Shown piece by piece: positions 19,791 through 27,897 of a stretch of DNA of 64,000 nucleotides. The notes under the pieces are model-generated. The model had not been told where the DNA came from and made no database searches. It saw only the letters and a program-made list of their open reading frames with translations. The position numbers were made by a program, and so were the translations under genes. How positions within the stretch are numbered: position 1 is the first letter of the stretch; each line of letters opens with the position of its first letter. Origin of the DNA: Actinomycetota bacterium (GTDB lineage: Bacteria; Actinomycetota; Acidimicrobiia; Acidimicrobiales; Acidimicrobilacustridaceae); contig JACPNV010000006.1 of NCBI GenBank assembly GCA_016185305.1, forward strand, positions 62,001-126,000, given 5' to 3'.

Positions 19791-20183
19791 TCAGCCTGTG
19801 GCGAGTTGCGGCATCGGAGCGATCTCACGATCGGTCTCGTTGGCGTCACCTCGGCGTTCGATGCCGATGAGAAGGTCCTCGTCGAGGACGGCGAGGATGC
19901 GCTGGAGCACCGGGAGGGTCGGGATGTGCTCCCCACCTTCGAGCTTGGAGATGAACGAGTGGGACGTGCCGGCTCGTTCGGCGACCTCGTGCTGGGTGAG
20001 GTCCAGTTCGTAGCGCCGTTCTCGGATGTGCGCTGCGATCCAGTTGCGCTGTCGGAGGGCGCTGATCGCGGTGTACTCGTCGCGGGCCTCGCGGTACTCC
20101 CCGCTGCGCTCGGCCCGCGCTCGGGCCCCGGTACTGGTTGGGCGTCCGGCGGGGCTGGGTTGCGCCTTCGACTTCGCGGTCAT
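19791..20183 (-). CDS. XRE-family antitoxin, HigA-like
   Basis: 130 residues. A basic N-terminal tail precedes a helix-turn-helix at about residues 65-115 (LDLTQHEVAERAGTSHSFIS, then KLEGGEHIPTLPVLQRILA). The ATG at 20183 follows the toxin gene stop by 31 bases. It would neutralise the upstream RelE-like toxin and repress transcription. A perfect palindrome lies directly upstream of its own start. Toxin-first order is the usual higBA order. Confidence 0.85.
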   Translation of the reverse strand: MTAKSKAQPSPAGRPTSTGARARAERSGEYREARDEYTAISALRQRNWIAAHIRERRYELDLTQHEVAERAGTSHSFISKLEGGEHIPTLPVLQRILAVLDEDLLIGIERRGDANETDREIAPMPQLATG

Positions 20184-20193
20184 GGGCCACAGT

Positions 20194-20209
20194 TTATCGA
20201 TTTCGATAA
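20194..20209. promoter_or_regulatory. Palindromic operator between toxin and antitoxin genes
   Basis: TTATCGATTTCGATAA is a perfect inverted repeat (7+2+7), 11 bases upstream of the antitoxin ATG and just past the toxin stop. In this GC-rich DNA its AT-rich symmetry is striking. The position suggests the antitoxin controls an internal promoter that can supply antitoxin alone. Confidence 0.6.
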
Positions 20210-20214
20210 GTAGG

Positions 20215-20640
20215 TCAAGGGCGGGGTCGGCGCGGCGGCGGCGCATCGTGGCCGGCGGCTCGCGGCGGTCTGCGCCGGCTGGCGCCCATGCGGTCTTGGA
20301 AGTCGGCCATCCGCCGCTTGGCGAGCTGGATGTCGCTGGTCGCGACGGCGCCGGTGTCCTTCTCGATCGCGTGCAGCAGGACGATCAGGTTGTCGGAGCG
20401 CTGATACAGGATTCGGTAGCGGGTGTTCGCGAACCGCACCCGTAGCTCTCGCAGCTCGCCGTCGATCTGCGATGAGACCGGATACTCCGGTGGGGGCTCG
20501 TTGGGCGGTCTCGCGTTCAGGTGCTGCTCGATGTACTCGTCGATCTTGGCTGCCCGCTTGGCCGGCAGCGCGTCGATGAACTCGTCGACGGGTTCGCCCC
20601 CGTTCACGTCGCGATAGAAGACGGCCTGCGTTCCTGCCAC
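20215..20640 (-). CDS. RelE/HigB-type toxin (Gp49-like)
   Basis: 141 residues. The core (1-105) fits the phage-derived Gp49/HigB-like mRNA interferase family: FYRDVNGGEPVDEFIDALP, the ELRELRVRFANTRYRILYQ strand pair, and IVLLHAIEKDTGAV followed by AKRRMADFQDR. The last 25 residues are an Arg/Pro-rich tail. It would cleave mRNA on the ribosome, restrained by the antitoxin encoded next. It sits 73 bases downstream of the tyrosine recombinase on the same strand, consistent with an element-stabilising module. Confidence 0.85.
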   Translation of the reverse strand: MAGTQAVFYRDVNGGEPVDEFIDALPAKRAAKIDEYIEQHLNARPPNEPPPEYPVSSQIDGELRELRVRFANTRYRILYQRSDNLIVLLHAIEKDTGAVATSDIQLAKRRMADFQDRMGASRRRPPRAAGHDAPPPRRPRP

Positions 20641-20712
20641 ATCAGCTCCTTGCGTTCGAGACTAGGCCGGCAGCCAGAGGTCGTCGGACTGTGGTCGGAC
20701 CCGCGTTGCTGG

Positions 20713-21750
20713 TCACATCAGGAGGTCCACGTTGTCCCGGTCGTCGTCATGTTCGGCCAGCGGGTGCGGTTCATCGGTCAGGACTGCGACCGCGGCAGCG
20801 ACATCGCAGAGGCGGGCGCGCAGGTACAGCCCGGTAACGGACGGCGGGGCGTGGCCCGCGAAGGCTTGGGCGACGGCGTAGCCGGCGAGACGTCCGACGG
20901 CGTTGATCGCGGTGTAGCGAAGCACATGGGCCGACACCGGCGTGCGGTCGGCCCACAGCAGACATGGTCGGGCCCGGTCGAAGATCGTGTTGTACCGGCG
21001 CCTCGTTGTGGGCTGCCCGCGGCGGCTGCGGAACACGGCGTCGTCGGGTCCGACGGCGCCGCGTGCATCCGCGTGGCGGGCGACGAGCCGCAGCAGCGAC
21101 GGGGAGATCGGCTGTTCGCGCTCGACGCCGAACTTCTCCCGCAGCCACGCCGAGGCCCGGCGGTCGTCGAGGTCCCGGAGGCGCAGGTTGAGCGCTCCTT
21201 CGCGGCGGGCACCGGACTCGAGGTGGAACCGGACCAGGAGCAGGTCGAGATCGGGATCGTTGCTGGTGGTGCGGATCGCGTTGACGAGCTCCTCGATCTC
21301 GGGGTGGTCCAGCGGCCGGCGGCGGCTCGGTCGTCGACGTGGCTTGGGTATGGCGGCGGGGTTGATGCCGGTCAGCCCGGCGAGGTGAGCACGGGCGAAG
21401 AGAGCTCGCAGCGCGGCCACGCAGTTCTCGCGCGAAGACCGCCCGTCGCTCGACGCTCGACTGTCCTGGGCCCGCTGTTCGGCTTCGGCAACGACCGCGG
21501 CGCAGTCCTCGACGGTGGTCTCGCCGATGCGCCGGTCACCGAAGCGGGCGATGGCGAGTCGCCAGTACGTGTCGTAGGTCGCCGCCGTGTTCGGCGAGAA
21601 CGTCGGTGCGATCGCGGCAACGAACTCCGCGACCGTCGCGTGAGCCGTACGGACCTCGAGCGCAGCAGCCGCCTGGACGAGGTCGTCGATGGTCACGCCG
21701 AGCTCGGCGGCTGCGGTCACCAGCGCCTGGGCGTGCAGGGTGCGGTCCAT
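20713..21750 (-). CDS. Tyrosine site-specific recombinase
   Basis: 345 residues. The N-terminal SAM-like core-binding domain covers about residues 35-150, followed by the catalytic domain: Arg I in SGARREGALNLRL, the HxxR box as HVLRYT, the second His in AGHAPPSVTG, and the nucleophile Tyr in TGLYLRA. All catalytic residues are therefore present. Its start overlaps the upstream AbrB-like gene (TAATG at 21748-21752). It is distinct in sequence from the integrases at 31947 and 51628, so it belongs to a different element lineage. Confidence 0.85.
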   Translation of the reverse strand: MDRTLHAQALVTAAAELGVTIDDLVQAAAALEVRTAHATVAEFVAAIAPTFSPNTAATYDTYWRLAIARFGDRRIGETTVEDCAAVVAEAEQRAQDSRASSDGRSSRENCVAALRALFARAHLAGLTGINPAAIPKPRRRPSRRRPLDHPEIEELVNAIRTTSNDPDLDLLLVRFHLESGARREGALNLRLRDLDDRRASAWLREKFGVEREQPISPSLLRLVARHADARGAVGPDDAVFRSRRGQPTTRRRYNTIFDRARPCLLWADRTPVSAHVLRYTAINAVGRLAGYAVAQAFAGHAPPSVTGLYLRARLCDVAAAVAVLTDEPHPLAEHDDDRDNVDLLM

Positions 21751-22175
21751 TACCGAACCCCCACCATCGCGTCCGCGAACCCCCACAGCAGCCTGAGCGG
21801 GGCGAACAGCACGACCGGCTCACCATCGTGGCCGGTGCAGGTCCCGACGAGCAGGCACCCTTCCGGGTCCGCGGCGTCGCGCAGCCAGCACGGCACCACG
21901 ACGCGGCCTCGCCCGTCGACGGCGCCCGAACGGCCTCCTCCACCACTGCGGAGCAGTGCGACCTCGCCGCGCGACGACAGCCGCAGCATCACCCGCCCCT
22001 CGATCGCGGTCCGTGCGACTGCGGGCAGCGTCACCCGCCCGGTCCGCTCGACGGTCACGATTGCGAACGACCACCTCCCCGCGTCACCCACGTCGTCTTC
22101 GTCACCGAAGAGCCGAGGCAAGGGCAGCTGCGTCCACAGCTCGGGGGTCCGATACGGCCAGAGTCGAGTCACCAT
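21750..22175 (-). CDS. AbrB/SpoVT-like small protein preceding the integrase
   Basis: 141 residues from an ATG with AGGAGG 5 bases upstream. Two short strands, RTGRVTLPAVAR and VDGRGRVVVPCWLR, repeat the G-R-[VI]-x-[LV]-P swapped-hairpin motif of AbrB/MraZ DNA-binding proteins. It is coupled to the recombinase by a one-base overlap and may act as its regulator or directionality factor (inference). Confidence 0.55.
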   Translation of the reverse strand: MVTRLWPYRTPELWTQLPLPRLFGDEDDVGDAGRWSFAIVTVERTGRVTLPAVARTAIEGRVMLRLSSRGEVALLRSGGGGRSGAVDGRGRVVVPCWLRDAADPEGCLLVGTCTGHDGEPVVLFAPLRLLWGFADAMVGVR

Positions 22176-22391
22176 GTGACCTCCTGAGTCATGCGCCCCC
22201 CAAACGACGAAGAGCACGAAGACCAAAGGAGACCAGTCGCCACGCCGCGGCGCAGCTCCAACCGCACCAACACGGGAGCGACGCACTGCGCGGACGAAAC
22301 GAATCATCACCCAGAGACGGCCCGGGATTCCTGGTGGTGCCGCCGACCCGCCACCACGGAGCCCCCACCGTGGGCTCATACCCATCAGTTC

Positions 22392-22410
22392 GTGTCGGAG
22401 GGACTTGAAC
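22392..22410 (+). repeat. Diverged attachment-site copy of the tRNA-Leu 3' end
   Basis: GTGTCGGAGGGACTTGAAC matches the tRNA-Leu end at 56857 except that three of six consecutive G residues are missing. It has the same orientation as 19663 and 56857. Together with 56857 it would bound a 34.5-kb element containing the intact integrase at 51628. Confidence 0.6.
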
Positions 22411-22544
22411 GCCGGGTTCTGCCGTCCCATCCCGTACCACTGAGTCTCTATACGTGCAGGTCAGAGGCGGTTTGCCGGACGGCCATCGACCACGGCGTCA
22501 CCTTCCGTCCCATCCCGTACGACCCCGTTTCCAGGACTTTCGCG

Positions 22545-22563
22545 GACAAATTGATGACAAGCC
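22545..22563 (+). repeat. Candidate integrase arm-type site, left
   Basis: GACAAATTGATGACAAGCC matches GACAAATCGCTGACAAGCG at 56772-56790 at 16 of 19 positions, same orientation. Each lies inside the element near a putative att core. An inverted cluster with two TGATGACAAG units lies at about 22684-22706. Confidence 0.5.
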
Positions 22564-22748
22564 CGGGGGCGTGTCGACACAGGGCACGGCTCGGGGCGGG
22601 TCCGTGTCGGACGCAGGAGCGGACGCCCGGCGCGCAACACGATTGCGCGACCCTTGGCCCACTCCCCCATCCGACACCTCGCCCTTGTCATCACTTGTCA
22701 TCACCGGCCGGACCAGAGTGCGCACTCCGGGGTCCCGCGGGGCGCGCT

Positions 22749-24038
22749 CTACCAATTGGGAGCGCTGGAGTAGTCGAATGGTCCGCTACCCCAGTCGGAG
22801 CTTTCCCCCGGGAATCCCGAGGGAGGCTCAGGCCCGTCGTACTCCCATTGATCAGGTGGAGGACCAGCGGCCCCGATGGCAAAGACCCAGCCGCTCGGGG
22901 TCCGGCGCCACGCGTACCAAGAGCCCCCGTCGGGCGACACCATCACCGTGATGCCGCCGTCGCCCGGAAGACCGTGCGAGCTGAGGTCTCCGACGACATC
23001 GAGGATGTCCGCCCGGTAGCCCGTCTCGCGCCGTCCCCAACCCATCTGGCAGGTCCCGATCCAACGCAGCGCCCGTGTGGTCTCTTCGAACTCGCGTCGA
23101 TCGAGTCGCCGACCTTCGTCATCGACTCCATCAACACCGGCGAATCGGATGAGTCGGTCGGCCGCGTCCCGCTTCTCCTGTTCCCGCCGCGCCAAGTCGT
23201 CCTCGAACTCGTCGACTACGGCGAGTGCTGCACGGAACGAGCCGGCCTCCGCAGCGCGCGTCGCCCAAGGGAGGCTGAATTTGTCCACGAGGGTGGCTTG
23301 ACCATGGAGGCGCACGACCACTGCCGCCTTCGCGCCACCGCGAGCCCTGAAGCTGGCCTCGTTTCGAAAGCCGATCCAGGTGAAGGCCATCTGGTAGCCC
23401 GCGTAGAGCGCGACCACGTAGATGTAGGGAAGAACGCCGAGCGTCATCCACGCCGGCATCAGGAGTTTGCGGGCGAGGTCCGGCACTTCTGCGTTGGACC
23501 AGTTGGTCACGAGGCTGAGCAACGCGAGGACCAGGATCGAGAGCCCGACCACGCTCAAGCATCCATCGACGAGCTTACGAGCATCCGCTGACTCTCGTTG
23601 ATGTGCCTCCACGGCCGAGACACCGGCAAGGACAGCCAGGGCTCCCTGGCCAATGAACTCGACGGGCACCGAGAGCACGTAGAGGTCCGAGAGGAATCCG
23701 AAGATGAGGGTGAGACCGAACGTCTCCTTCGCCGTCCGCTTGAAGAAGTCAGGCTCCTTGTTCACCTTGCTGAAGTTGAAGAGCAACACCACGGCCGTCG
23801 TGAAGAACCAGAACCACGTGTCAGCCGCCAGCGCGTCCGTCCAGATCCCGATCCGCCGGCCGATGAGGACCAGGCCGAAGGACCACAGTGCGAGCAACGC
23901 GGAGATCGGCCAGATTCTGTGGCTCAGGAAGCCACGCGCCACGTCGACCAAGCCCTTGCGGCCGGTCGGCAATACGAGGACAGCTACGAGGAGCAGGCCG
24001 ATCCACAGGAGCGTGGCGATTTGCCGTTCGTTCAGCAT
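22749..24038 (-). CDS. Multi-pass membrane protein coupled to the AbiE genes
   Basis: 429 residues. The N-terminal half has about six membrane segments (residues 8-24, 45-60, 75-90, 105-125, 165-185 and 200-225). The C-terminal half is a soluble, probably cytosolic region with a charged helix (DEFEDDLARREQEKRDAADR) and a late Trp/Ser/Gly-rich tail ending SAPNW. Its ATG is 3 bases after the AbiEii stop, so it is co-translated with the toxin-antitoxin pair. This is not part of described AbiE systems. Possible effector or unrelated passenger; no named domain. Confidence 0.6.
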   Translation of the reverse strand: MLNERQIATLLWIGLLLVAVLVLPTGRKGLVDVARGFLSHRIWPISALLALWSFGLVLIGRRIGIWTDALAADTWFWFFTTAVVLLFNFSKVNKEPDFFKRTAKETFGLTLIFGFLSDLYVLSVPVEFIGQGALAVLAGVSAVEAHQRESADARKLVDGCLSVVGLSILVLALLSLVTNWSNAEVPDLARKLLMPAWMTLGVLPYIYVVALYAGYQMAFTWIGFRNEASFRARGGAKAAVVVRLHGQATLVDKFSLPWATRAAEAGSFRAALAVVDEFEDDLARREQEKRDAADRLIRFAGVDGVDDEGRRLDRREFEETTRALRWIGTCQMGWGRRETGYRADILDVVGDLSSHGLPGDGGITVMVSPDGGSWYAWRRTPSGWVFAIGAAGPPPDQWEYDGPEPPSGFPGESSDWGSGPFDYSSAPNW

Positions 24039-24041
24039 GGA

Positions 24042-24818
24042 TCAGACGATTGCGAGTAGCCGGTCGACCACGAGGGCAGCGGCCGAGTCGATGTCGTAAC
24101 CAGCAGGAGCGTCGCCGACGAGCGCCGCCAGGTCGGCTCGGAACCGCTGGTCCGCGATGTGTTCCCGGAGCCCATCGATGGCCCGCTCCGAGGTGTAGCC
24201 CTCGGGACGGTAGGGGTCGAAGCAGGCGATGATCTCGGCAGGGTCGAGCGACAAGACGGTGAGCGCGAGCCACAGGTCGAACAGGTCCCGCCCCTTCTTG
24301 CGTTGGAACATGGCGCGCAGCTTCGTCGCCACCAGCTCCTCGGTCTGGAACGTCAGGACATCGGCATGACCGGTCCACCAAGACGAGTCCACCCGATAGG
24401 GCACTCGGCGGTGAGGGCGGGCCGGTGACGTCTCGTAGGTGTTGATCTCGACCTTGACCCGCATCGGACCGGACCCGGACTCGAAGGGCGCCCGCAGTTT
24501 GGCCTTCGGGAAGGAGCGAACGTCGGTCGCCATGTCCATCCCCATGCCCACTGCGATCCGACGGAGGGCGTCGAGGATCGGCCCGATGGGACCGTGCGTC
24601 ACTCGGACGTAGTCGAGGTCCTCGCTGTAGCGGAACGGTTCGGGCAAGACGACCTTGTGCAGGCAGGTGCCGCCACGGAACACCAGCTCGTCGCCGAGGA
24701 GCGGATCGTTGGCGATCTCGACGATCAGCCTTGACAGCACCAGGTCCTGTTCGACCTGGTCGACCGAGGGCCACGGCGCGAGCCGATTCCATTCGATGAT
24801 CGCGGCGCGTGAGATCAC
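24042..24818 (-). CDS. abiEii: AbiEii-type nucleotidyltransferase toxin
   Basis: 258 residues from a GTG overlapping the antitoxin stop (GTGA). This overlap decides the start against a longer frame to 24995. The nucleotidyltransferase core FRGGTCLHKV...RYSEDLDYV (GG...S and DxD motifs) is at about residues 45-75, with a later KxxARxxxRDLFDL-type block (KLRAMFQRKKGRDLFDLWLA). This is the GTP-binding toxin of type IV toxin-antitoxin and abortive-infection systems. The partner AbiEi lies directly upstream. Confidence 0.9.
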   Translation of the reverse strand: MISRAAIIEWNRLAPWPSVDQVEQDLVLSRLIVEIANDPLLGDELVFRGGTCLHKVVLPEPFRYSEDLDYVRVTHGPIGPILDALRRIAVGMGMDMATDVRSFPKAKLRAPFESGSGPMRVKVEINTYETSPARPHRRVPYRVDSSWWTGHADVLTFQTEELVATKLRAMFQRKKGRDLFDLWLALTVLSLDPAEIIACFDPYRPEGYTSERAIDGLREHIADQRFRADLAALVGDAPAGYDIDSAAALVVDRLLAIV

Positions 24819-25630
24819 AGGTCTGGCTCCGGGATCGAGTTGACGGTCACTCGCCAGCGGCGGTCGCGTTCGCCCTGCTTGCCGCCGCTGGACTCGAGGA
24901 GGACCAGCCTCGGCCGGTCGAGCGTCTCGGCGAGCGGTGCGGTGTCGATCTCGACCTCGACCACGTCGGCCATGTAGTCCAGCAACCATCCGCATCGCTG
25001 CGCAACCGACGACGGATACGCGGCGGCCGCTTCGGCGAGCCGGCCGACATCGATCCGCTGTTCGTCGACCATCTCCCCGAGAATCGTCGCCACGTTCGAG
25101 AGGCCACCGCTCAGATTCGGGTGAGCGACCAAGTCGAGCACGGTGGTCTCGACCGACGACACCCGCATCGTTCCCGTCGGCGTGTTGACGACGTCGACGC
25201 CGCGTCCCCCCATCGACGTGTCGGTGATGAATCGGATCCGCACTCGGCCGAAGTCGCGGTCGCGCAGTCGAGCCGGCGTCATCACCTGGAAGACCTGAGG
25301 GCGTTGATGTGCGAACCCGTGCACCTCAGCCGCCGAGAGCAGGGCTACGTAGTAGGCGTGTCCAAGGTGGTTCATCAACGCGTCGATGAAGTGCGTCGCC
25401 GGAACGGCTCCCCACGAGCGAAACTCCGACGGGACCACGACGTAGAGGCCCTTCGTCGGACTGAACAGGTGCCCGCGGTGCCGCCACCGGGCGAGCGTCG
25501 GCGCGACGTGGGTCTCAGGGATCCCGAGCAGCTCGGCAGCGTCAGCGGTGGTGACCCAACTCCGACCGCGCGACAGGAGCCAATCTGCCAGCTCTCGAGG
25601 TTCGACGACCTCCCCGGATTGCATACTCAC
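24815..25630 (-). CDS. abiEi: AbiEi-type antitoxin
   Basis: 271 residues. A winged-helix domain at the N-terminus (VTTADAAELLGIPETHVAPT, then LARWRHRGHLF) precedes the AbiEi C-terminal domain (SSVETTVLDLVAHPNLSGGL and the AQRCGWLLDYMA block). It represses its own operon and blocks AbiEii without binding it, as shown for the family. The start is either GTG 25630, six bases after a TAGTAT -10 element and hence leaderless, or ATG 25624. A short inverted repeat overlaps this promoter. Confidence 0.9.
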   Translation of the reverse strand: MSMQSGEVVEPRELADWLLSRGRSWVTTADAAELLGIPETHVAPTLARWRHRGHLFSPTKGLYVVVPSEFRSWGAVPATHFIDALMNHLGHAYYVALLSAAEVHGFAHQRPQVFQVMTPARLRDRDFGRVRIRFITDTSMGGRGVDVVNTPTGTMRVSSVETTVLDLVAHPNLSGGLSNVATILGEMVDEQRIDVGRLAEAAAAYPSSVAQRCGWLLDYMADVVEVEIDTAPLAETLDRPRLVLLESSGGKQGERDRRWRVTVNSIPEPDL

Positions 25631-25636
25631 GTACCA

Positions 25637-25657
25637 ATACTAACTCAGGCGATTAGT
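25637..25657 (-). promoter_or_regulatory. abiE promoter -10 and AbiEi operator candidate
   Basis: On the minus strand TAGTAT (25642-25637) ends six bases before GTG 25630, the spacing of a leaderless actinobacterial transcript. ACTAA-N9-TTAGT (25639-25657) is an inverted repeat overlapping it, matching how AbiEi proteins autoregulate through repeats at the promoter. Confidence 0.5.
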
Positions 25658-25736
25658 TTCGATGCGTCAATTGCTGACATCGCCGGCTGTGCCGAGATCA
25701 GCGACCGACGAACGCTTCCACCCGCGCCGAGGACCC

Positions 25737-27230
25737 TCAGACCGGACGGAGGCCAGCCTCGTCGAGGAGGCGGATGAACTTGGTCTTCTGACCGTGTCGA
25801 TGACGGAGGTCAGCCAGGTAGGTCTCGAAACCGCTCGGATCACCGCCCCGCTCGTAGAGCTCGCGGATCTGGGCAACCTGCTCGACGGCGCGCTCGTAGG
25901 TCCAGGTCTTCTTGCGGTCGATCTGCGCCTCGACGTCTCGGGCGTAGGCCCGAGCCGCGTCGAGTGGGCGGGCATCCTCACTCGCCTTGGCCAGCTCCAT
26001 CCAGACCGACAGCGATGCCCCATGCTCATCGGCAACGGTCCACGCCTCGTCGAGACGGTCCTCCGAGACGAGCACGGACACCAGGTCGTCGTGGGTCGCC
26101 GGCGCCGGGATGCGAGCAGCGACGTGCCGATTGATCGGCGTCGGGCGTTTCGCTGCGGCCGCTGCGTTCGCCGCGCCGCGCTCCTCGAGCAACGCCACCG
26201 CACGCCGCTCGTGCTCGGCCCACGTCCCCGTCTCGGTCGTCCAGCGCTTGAGGCGCTGGAATCGCTCCAGGTTCGGCCGTTCGGTGAAGCGTCGCCACAC
26301 GAGCTCGTCGACCTGGGCGGTGCGACCCCGCTCGGCCCAGCCGGCGAGCGCGACGTCGTCGAGGCGGCTGTCGCCGCGCATCTGGTGGTCGGTGTCGTCG
26401 AACGCGGCGAGCCCACGCTCGGCCCACGCCAGGGCGTCGTCACCTCGATCGGCTTCGATCAGCACCTCGGCGATCTCGACGTAGTCGTACGGGTACGACA
26501 GGTCCTGAGCCAGCAGCTCAACGCGGGCGTCGACGTCGCCCGACGCCTTCGCCAGTTGCTCGCGGATCTTGACCAGGTGGAAGTGGCCTCGCTCGGCGCT
26601 CGCCCGCTCGGCGTCGCTGAGCGAGTTCCAACGTTCGTCGGCCAACCGCTTCAACTCCGTGAGCCCGGCGTCACCGAGCACATCGGCGTACCTGCTCGGG
26701 GCGTCGTAGAGGATGTCCCACTCGCTGTCCACGTCGAGCGCGAACAGCCGCCCGGCCAGCGCAACGGGATCGGGGCGGGCGATCTCGCACGCCCGGAGGT
26801 GGATGCTCTCGATCTCGGCGGTGATCTGGGAGAACCAGCCCGAGGAGTCATCGACCCGGCTCATCGTGACGTCCACCCGACCGAGCGCGTACTCCGCTAT
26901 GTCGATCACCGCCGCCGGATGATCCGGAAGCAGATCTCCGATCTGGCCCACCACACCCGTCACGGCCCGAGCCCACGGCCCCGACGTGCGGGCGTAGTCA
27001 CGCCGATTCGCGCTCCCCGACTTCAACGCATCGGAGAACGACCGCCGATACGACGACACGTCGAGCGGCCCACCACCCGCCGACGCCGCTTCGAGCAGCA
27101 GCTGGGTGCGCAGCTCGACGTCGTGTTCGGCCTGGCTCACCACCATCTCGACCAACCGCACCGTGGGCAGGTCGGCCAGGTACGTCGTCAGCTGCGCCGC
27201 TGCCTTCTTGGTCATCCGAGCCATCGCCAC
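25737..27230 (-). CDS. DUF6880-type helical repeat protein
   Basis: 497 residues, almost entirely alpha-helical with TPR-like pairs (for example DYVEIAEVLIEADRGDDALA, followed by WAERGLAAF). The N-terminal segment TKKAAAQLTTYLADLPTVRL is typical of DUF6880 proteins, often encoded next to SWIM zinc-finger proteins. No SWIM gene is present here. The ATG at 27230 (MAMARM) or 27221 or 27215 could be the start. Function unknown. Confidence 0.7.
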   Translation of the reverse strand: MAMARMTKKAAAQLTTYLADLPTVRLVEMVVSQAEHDVELRTQLLLEAASAGGGPLDVSSYRRSFSDALKSGSANRRDYARTSGPWARAVTGVVGQIGDLLPDHPAAVIDIAEYALGRVDVTMSRVDDSSGWFSQITAEIESIHLRACEIARPDPVALAGRLFALDVDSEWDILYDAPSRYADVLGDAGLTELKRLADERWNSLSDAERASAERGHFHLVKIREQLAKASGDVDARVELLAQDLSYPYDYVEIAEVLIEADRGDDALAWAERGLAAFDDTDHQMRGDSRLDDVALAGWAERGRTAQVDELVWRRFTERPNLERFQRLKRWTTETGTWAEHERRAVALLEERGAANAAAAAKRPTPINRHVAARIPAPATHDDLVSVLVSEDRLDEAWTVADEHGASLSVWMELAKASEDARPLDAARAYARDVEAQIDRKKTWTYERAVEQVAQIRELYERGGDPSGFETYLADLRHRHGQKTKFIRLLDEAGLRPV

Positions 27231-27296
27231 TGTCTACCGTCGCTGGAACTCCCAGGCGAACGGCTCATGCAACGCAACTCTGAGCAGTTCTGGCTC

Positions 27297-27629
27297 CTAC
27301 CGGCGTCGCATCGCCGGGTCGTTGTCGCTCGATCCGACCTCGCTCCACGGGTCGGCCGGCAGCAATCGCGTCGCCTCTTCCAGGAAGGTCTCGCGGTATT
27401 CCGGCGAGGTGAAACGGAAGGTCGCGACGTGGCCGTTCTTCCGCCATGCCGCTTCCTTGGTGCCTCCCCAAGGAATGCTCTTCGGGATCTTCGAGCCCTC
27501 GGCGAACTGCGAGAGGCTCCGGAGGCAATGAAGGACGGCGAGGTCGTGCGTCTCGCACGACCTCGCTGAAGTGGCAACGTTCGTAATCTTCGTCCGGCAC
27601 AGCAGACCCTCCCGCTCGAGGGTCGACAC
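27297..27629 (-). CDS. Small hypothetical protein
   Basis: About 110 residues from a GTG one base after the preceding stop (TAAGGTG), which suggests coupling. The C-terminal half (KNGHVATFRFTSPEYRETFL, then EEATRLLPADPW) looks structured; the N-terminal half has several Cys. No domain recognised. A longer frame to 27731 would overlap the previous gene by about 100 bases and is less likely. Confidence 0.4.
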   Translation of the reverse strand: MSTLEREGLLCRTKITNVATSARSCETHDLAVLHCLRSLSQFAEGSKIPKSIPWGGTKEAAWRKNGHVATFRFTSPEYRETFLEEATRLLPADPWSEVGSSDNDPAMRRR

Positions 27630-27630
27630 C

Positions 27631-27897
27631 TTATCGAGCGGCCGGTCCGAATCGCGCTGAGCCGTAGTCCCAGCTGGGCCACTCCGCCGTGTCGGCGATC
27701 CAGCGAGCCGCCGCCACCGACTCAGCGGCAATCGAGCGCCCGTCCCGATCGACGACGAGCAGCGGCACCGCCATCGAAGCCTCGTCGACCACGACCTCGG
27801 TGACCGAACCTTCGTCGAGATCGATCTCGACGCGGATCGTCGTGGAGTAGAACGCGTAGATCGGCTTGGCCGCGTCCGTGTCCCGACCCGTCACCAT
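27631..27897 (-). CDS. Small hypothetical protein
   Basis: 88 residues, beta-rich: FYSTTIRVEIDLDEGSVTEV and a later VDRDGRSIAAESVAAARWI, ending with a Trp-containing helix. The layout parallels the neighbouring 71-residue protein (strands, then a helix with E-A-x-RW and W-P-x-W), so the two may be paralogues. The ATG at 27897 overlaps the upstream stop by 7 bases. Confidence 0.55.
   Translation of the reverse strand: MVTGRDTDAAKPIYAFYSTTIRVEIDLDEGSVTEVVVDEASMAVPLLVVDRDGRSIAAESVAAARWIADTAEWPSWDYGSARFGPAAR

Larger units (their letters stand above)
22176..22748. other. Non-coding junction with att-like core and repeats
   Basis: No convincing gene. The region holds the diverged tRNA-Leu-end repeat (22392-22410), a 16-base direct repeat CCGTCCCATCCCGTAC at 22422-22437 and 22505-22520, and TGACAAG-type repeats at 22545-22563 and about 22684-22706. 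This clustering fits an integrase-bound attachment region. Confidence 0.6.

Noticed and set aside
22385-22460. Possible complete tRNA on the minus strand
   Set aside because: Only the T-arm and acceptor 3' half are recognisable; the 5' half cannot pair with the acceptor. It is treated as an att-like copy of the tRNA-Leu end.
22720-22775. tRNA-like D-arm (GCTC...GGTAGAGC on the minus strand)
   Set aside because: It coincides with the last codons and stop of the membrane protein gene, and no matching anticodon stem or T-arm follows in the correct register.
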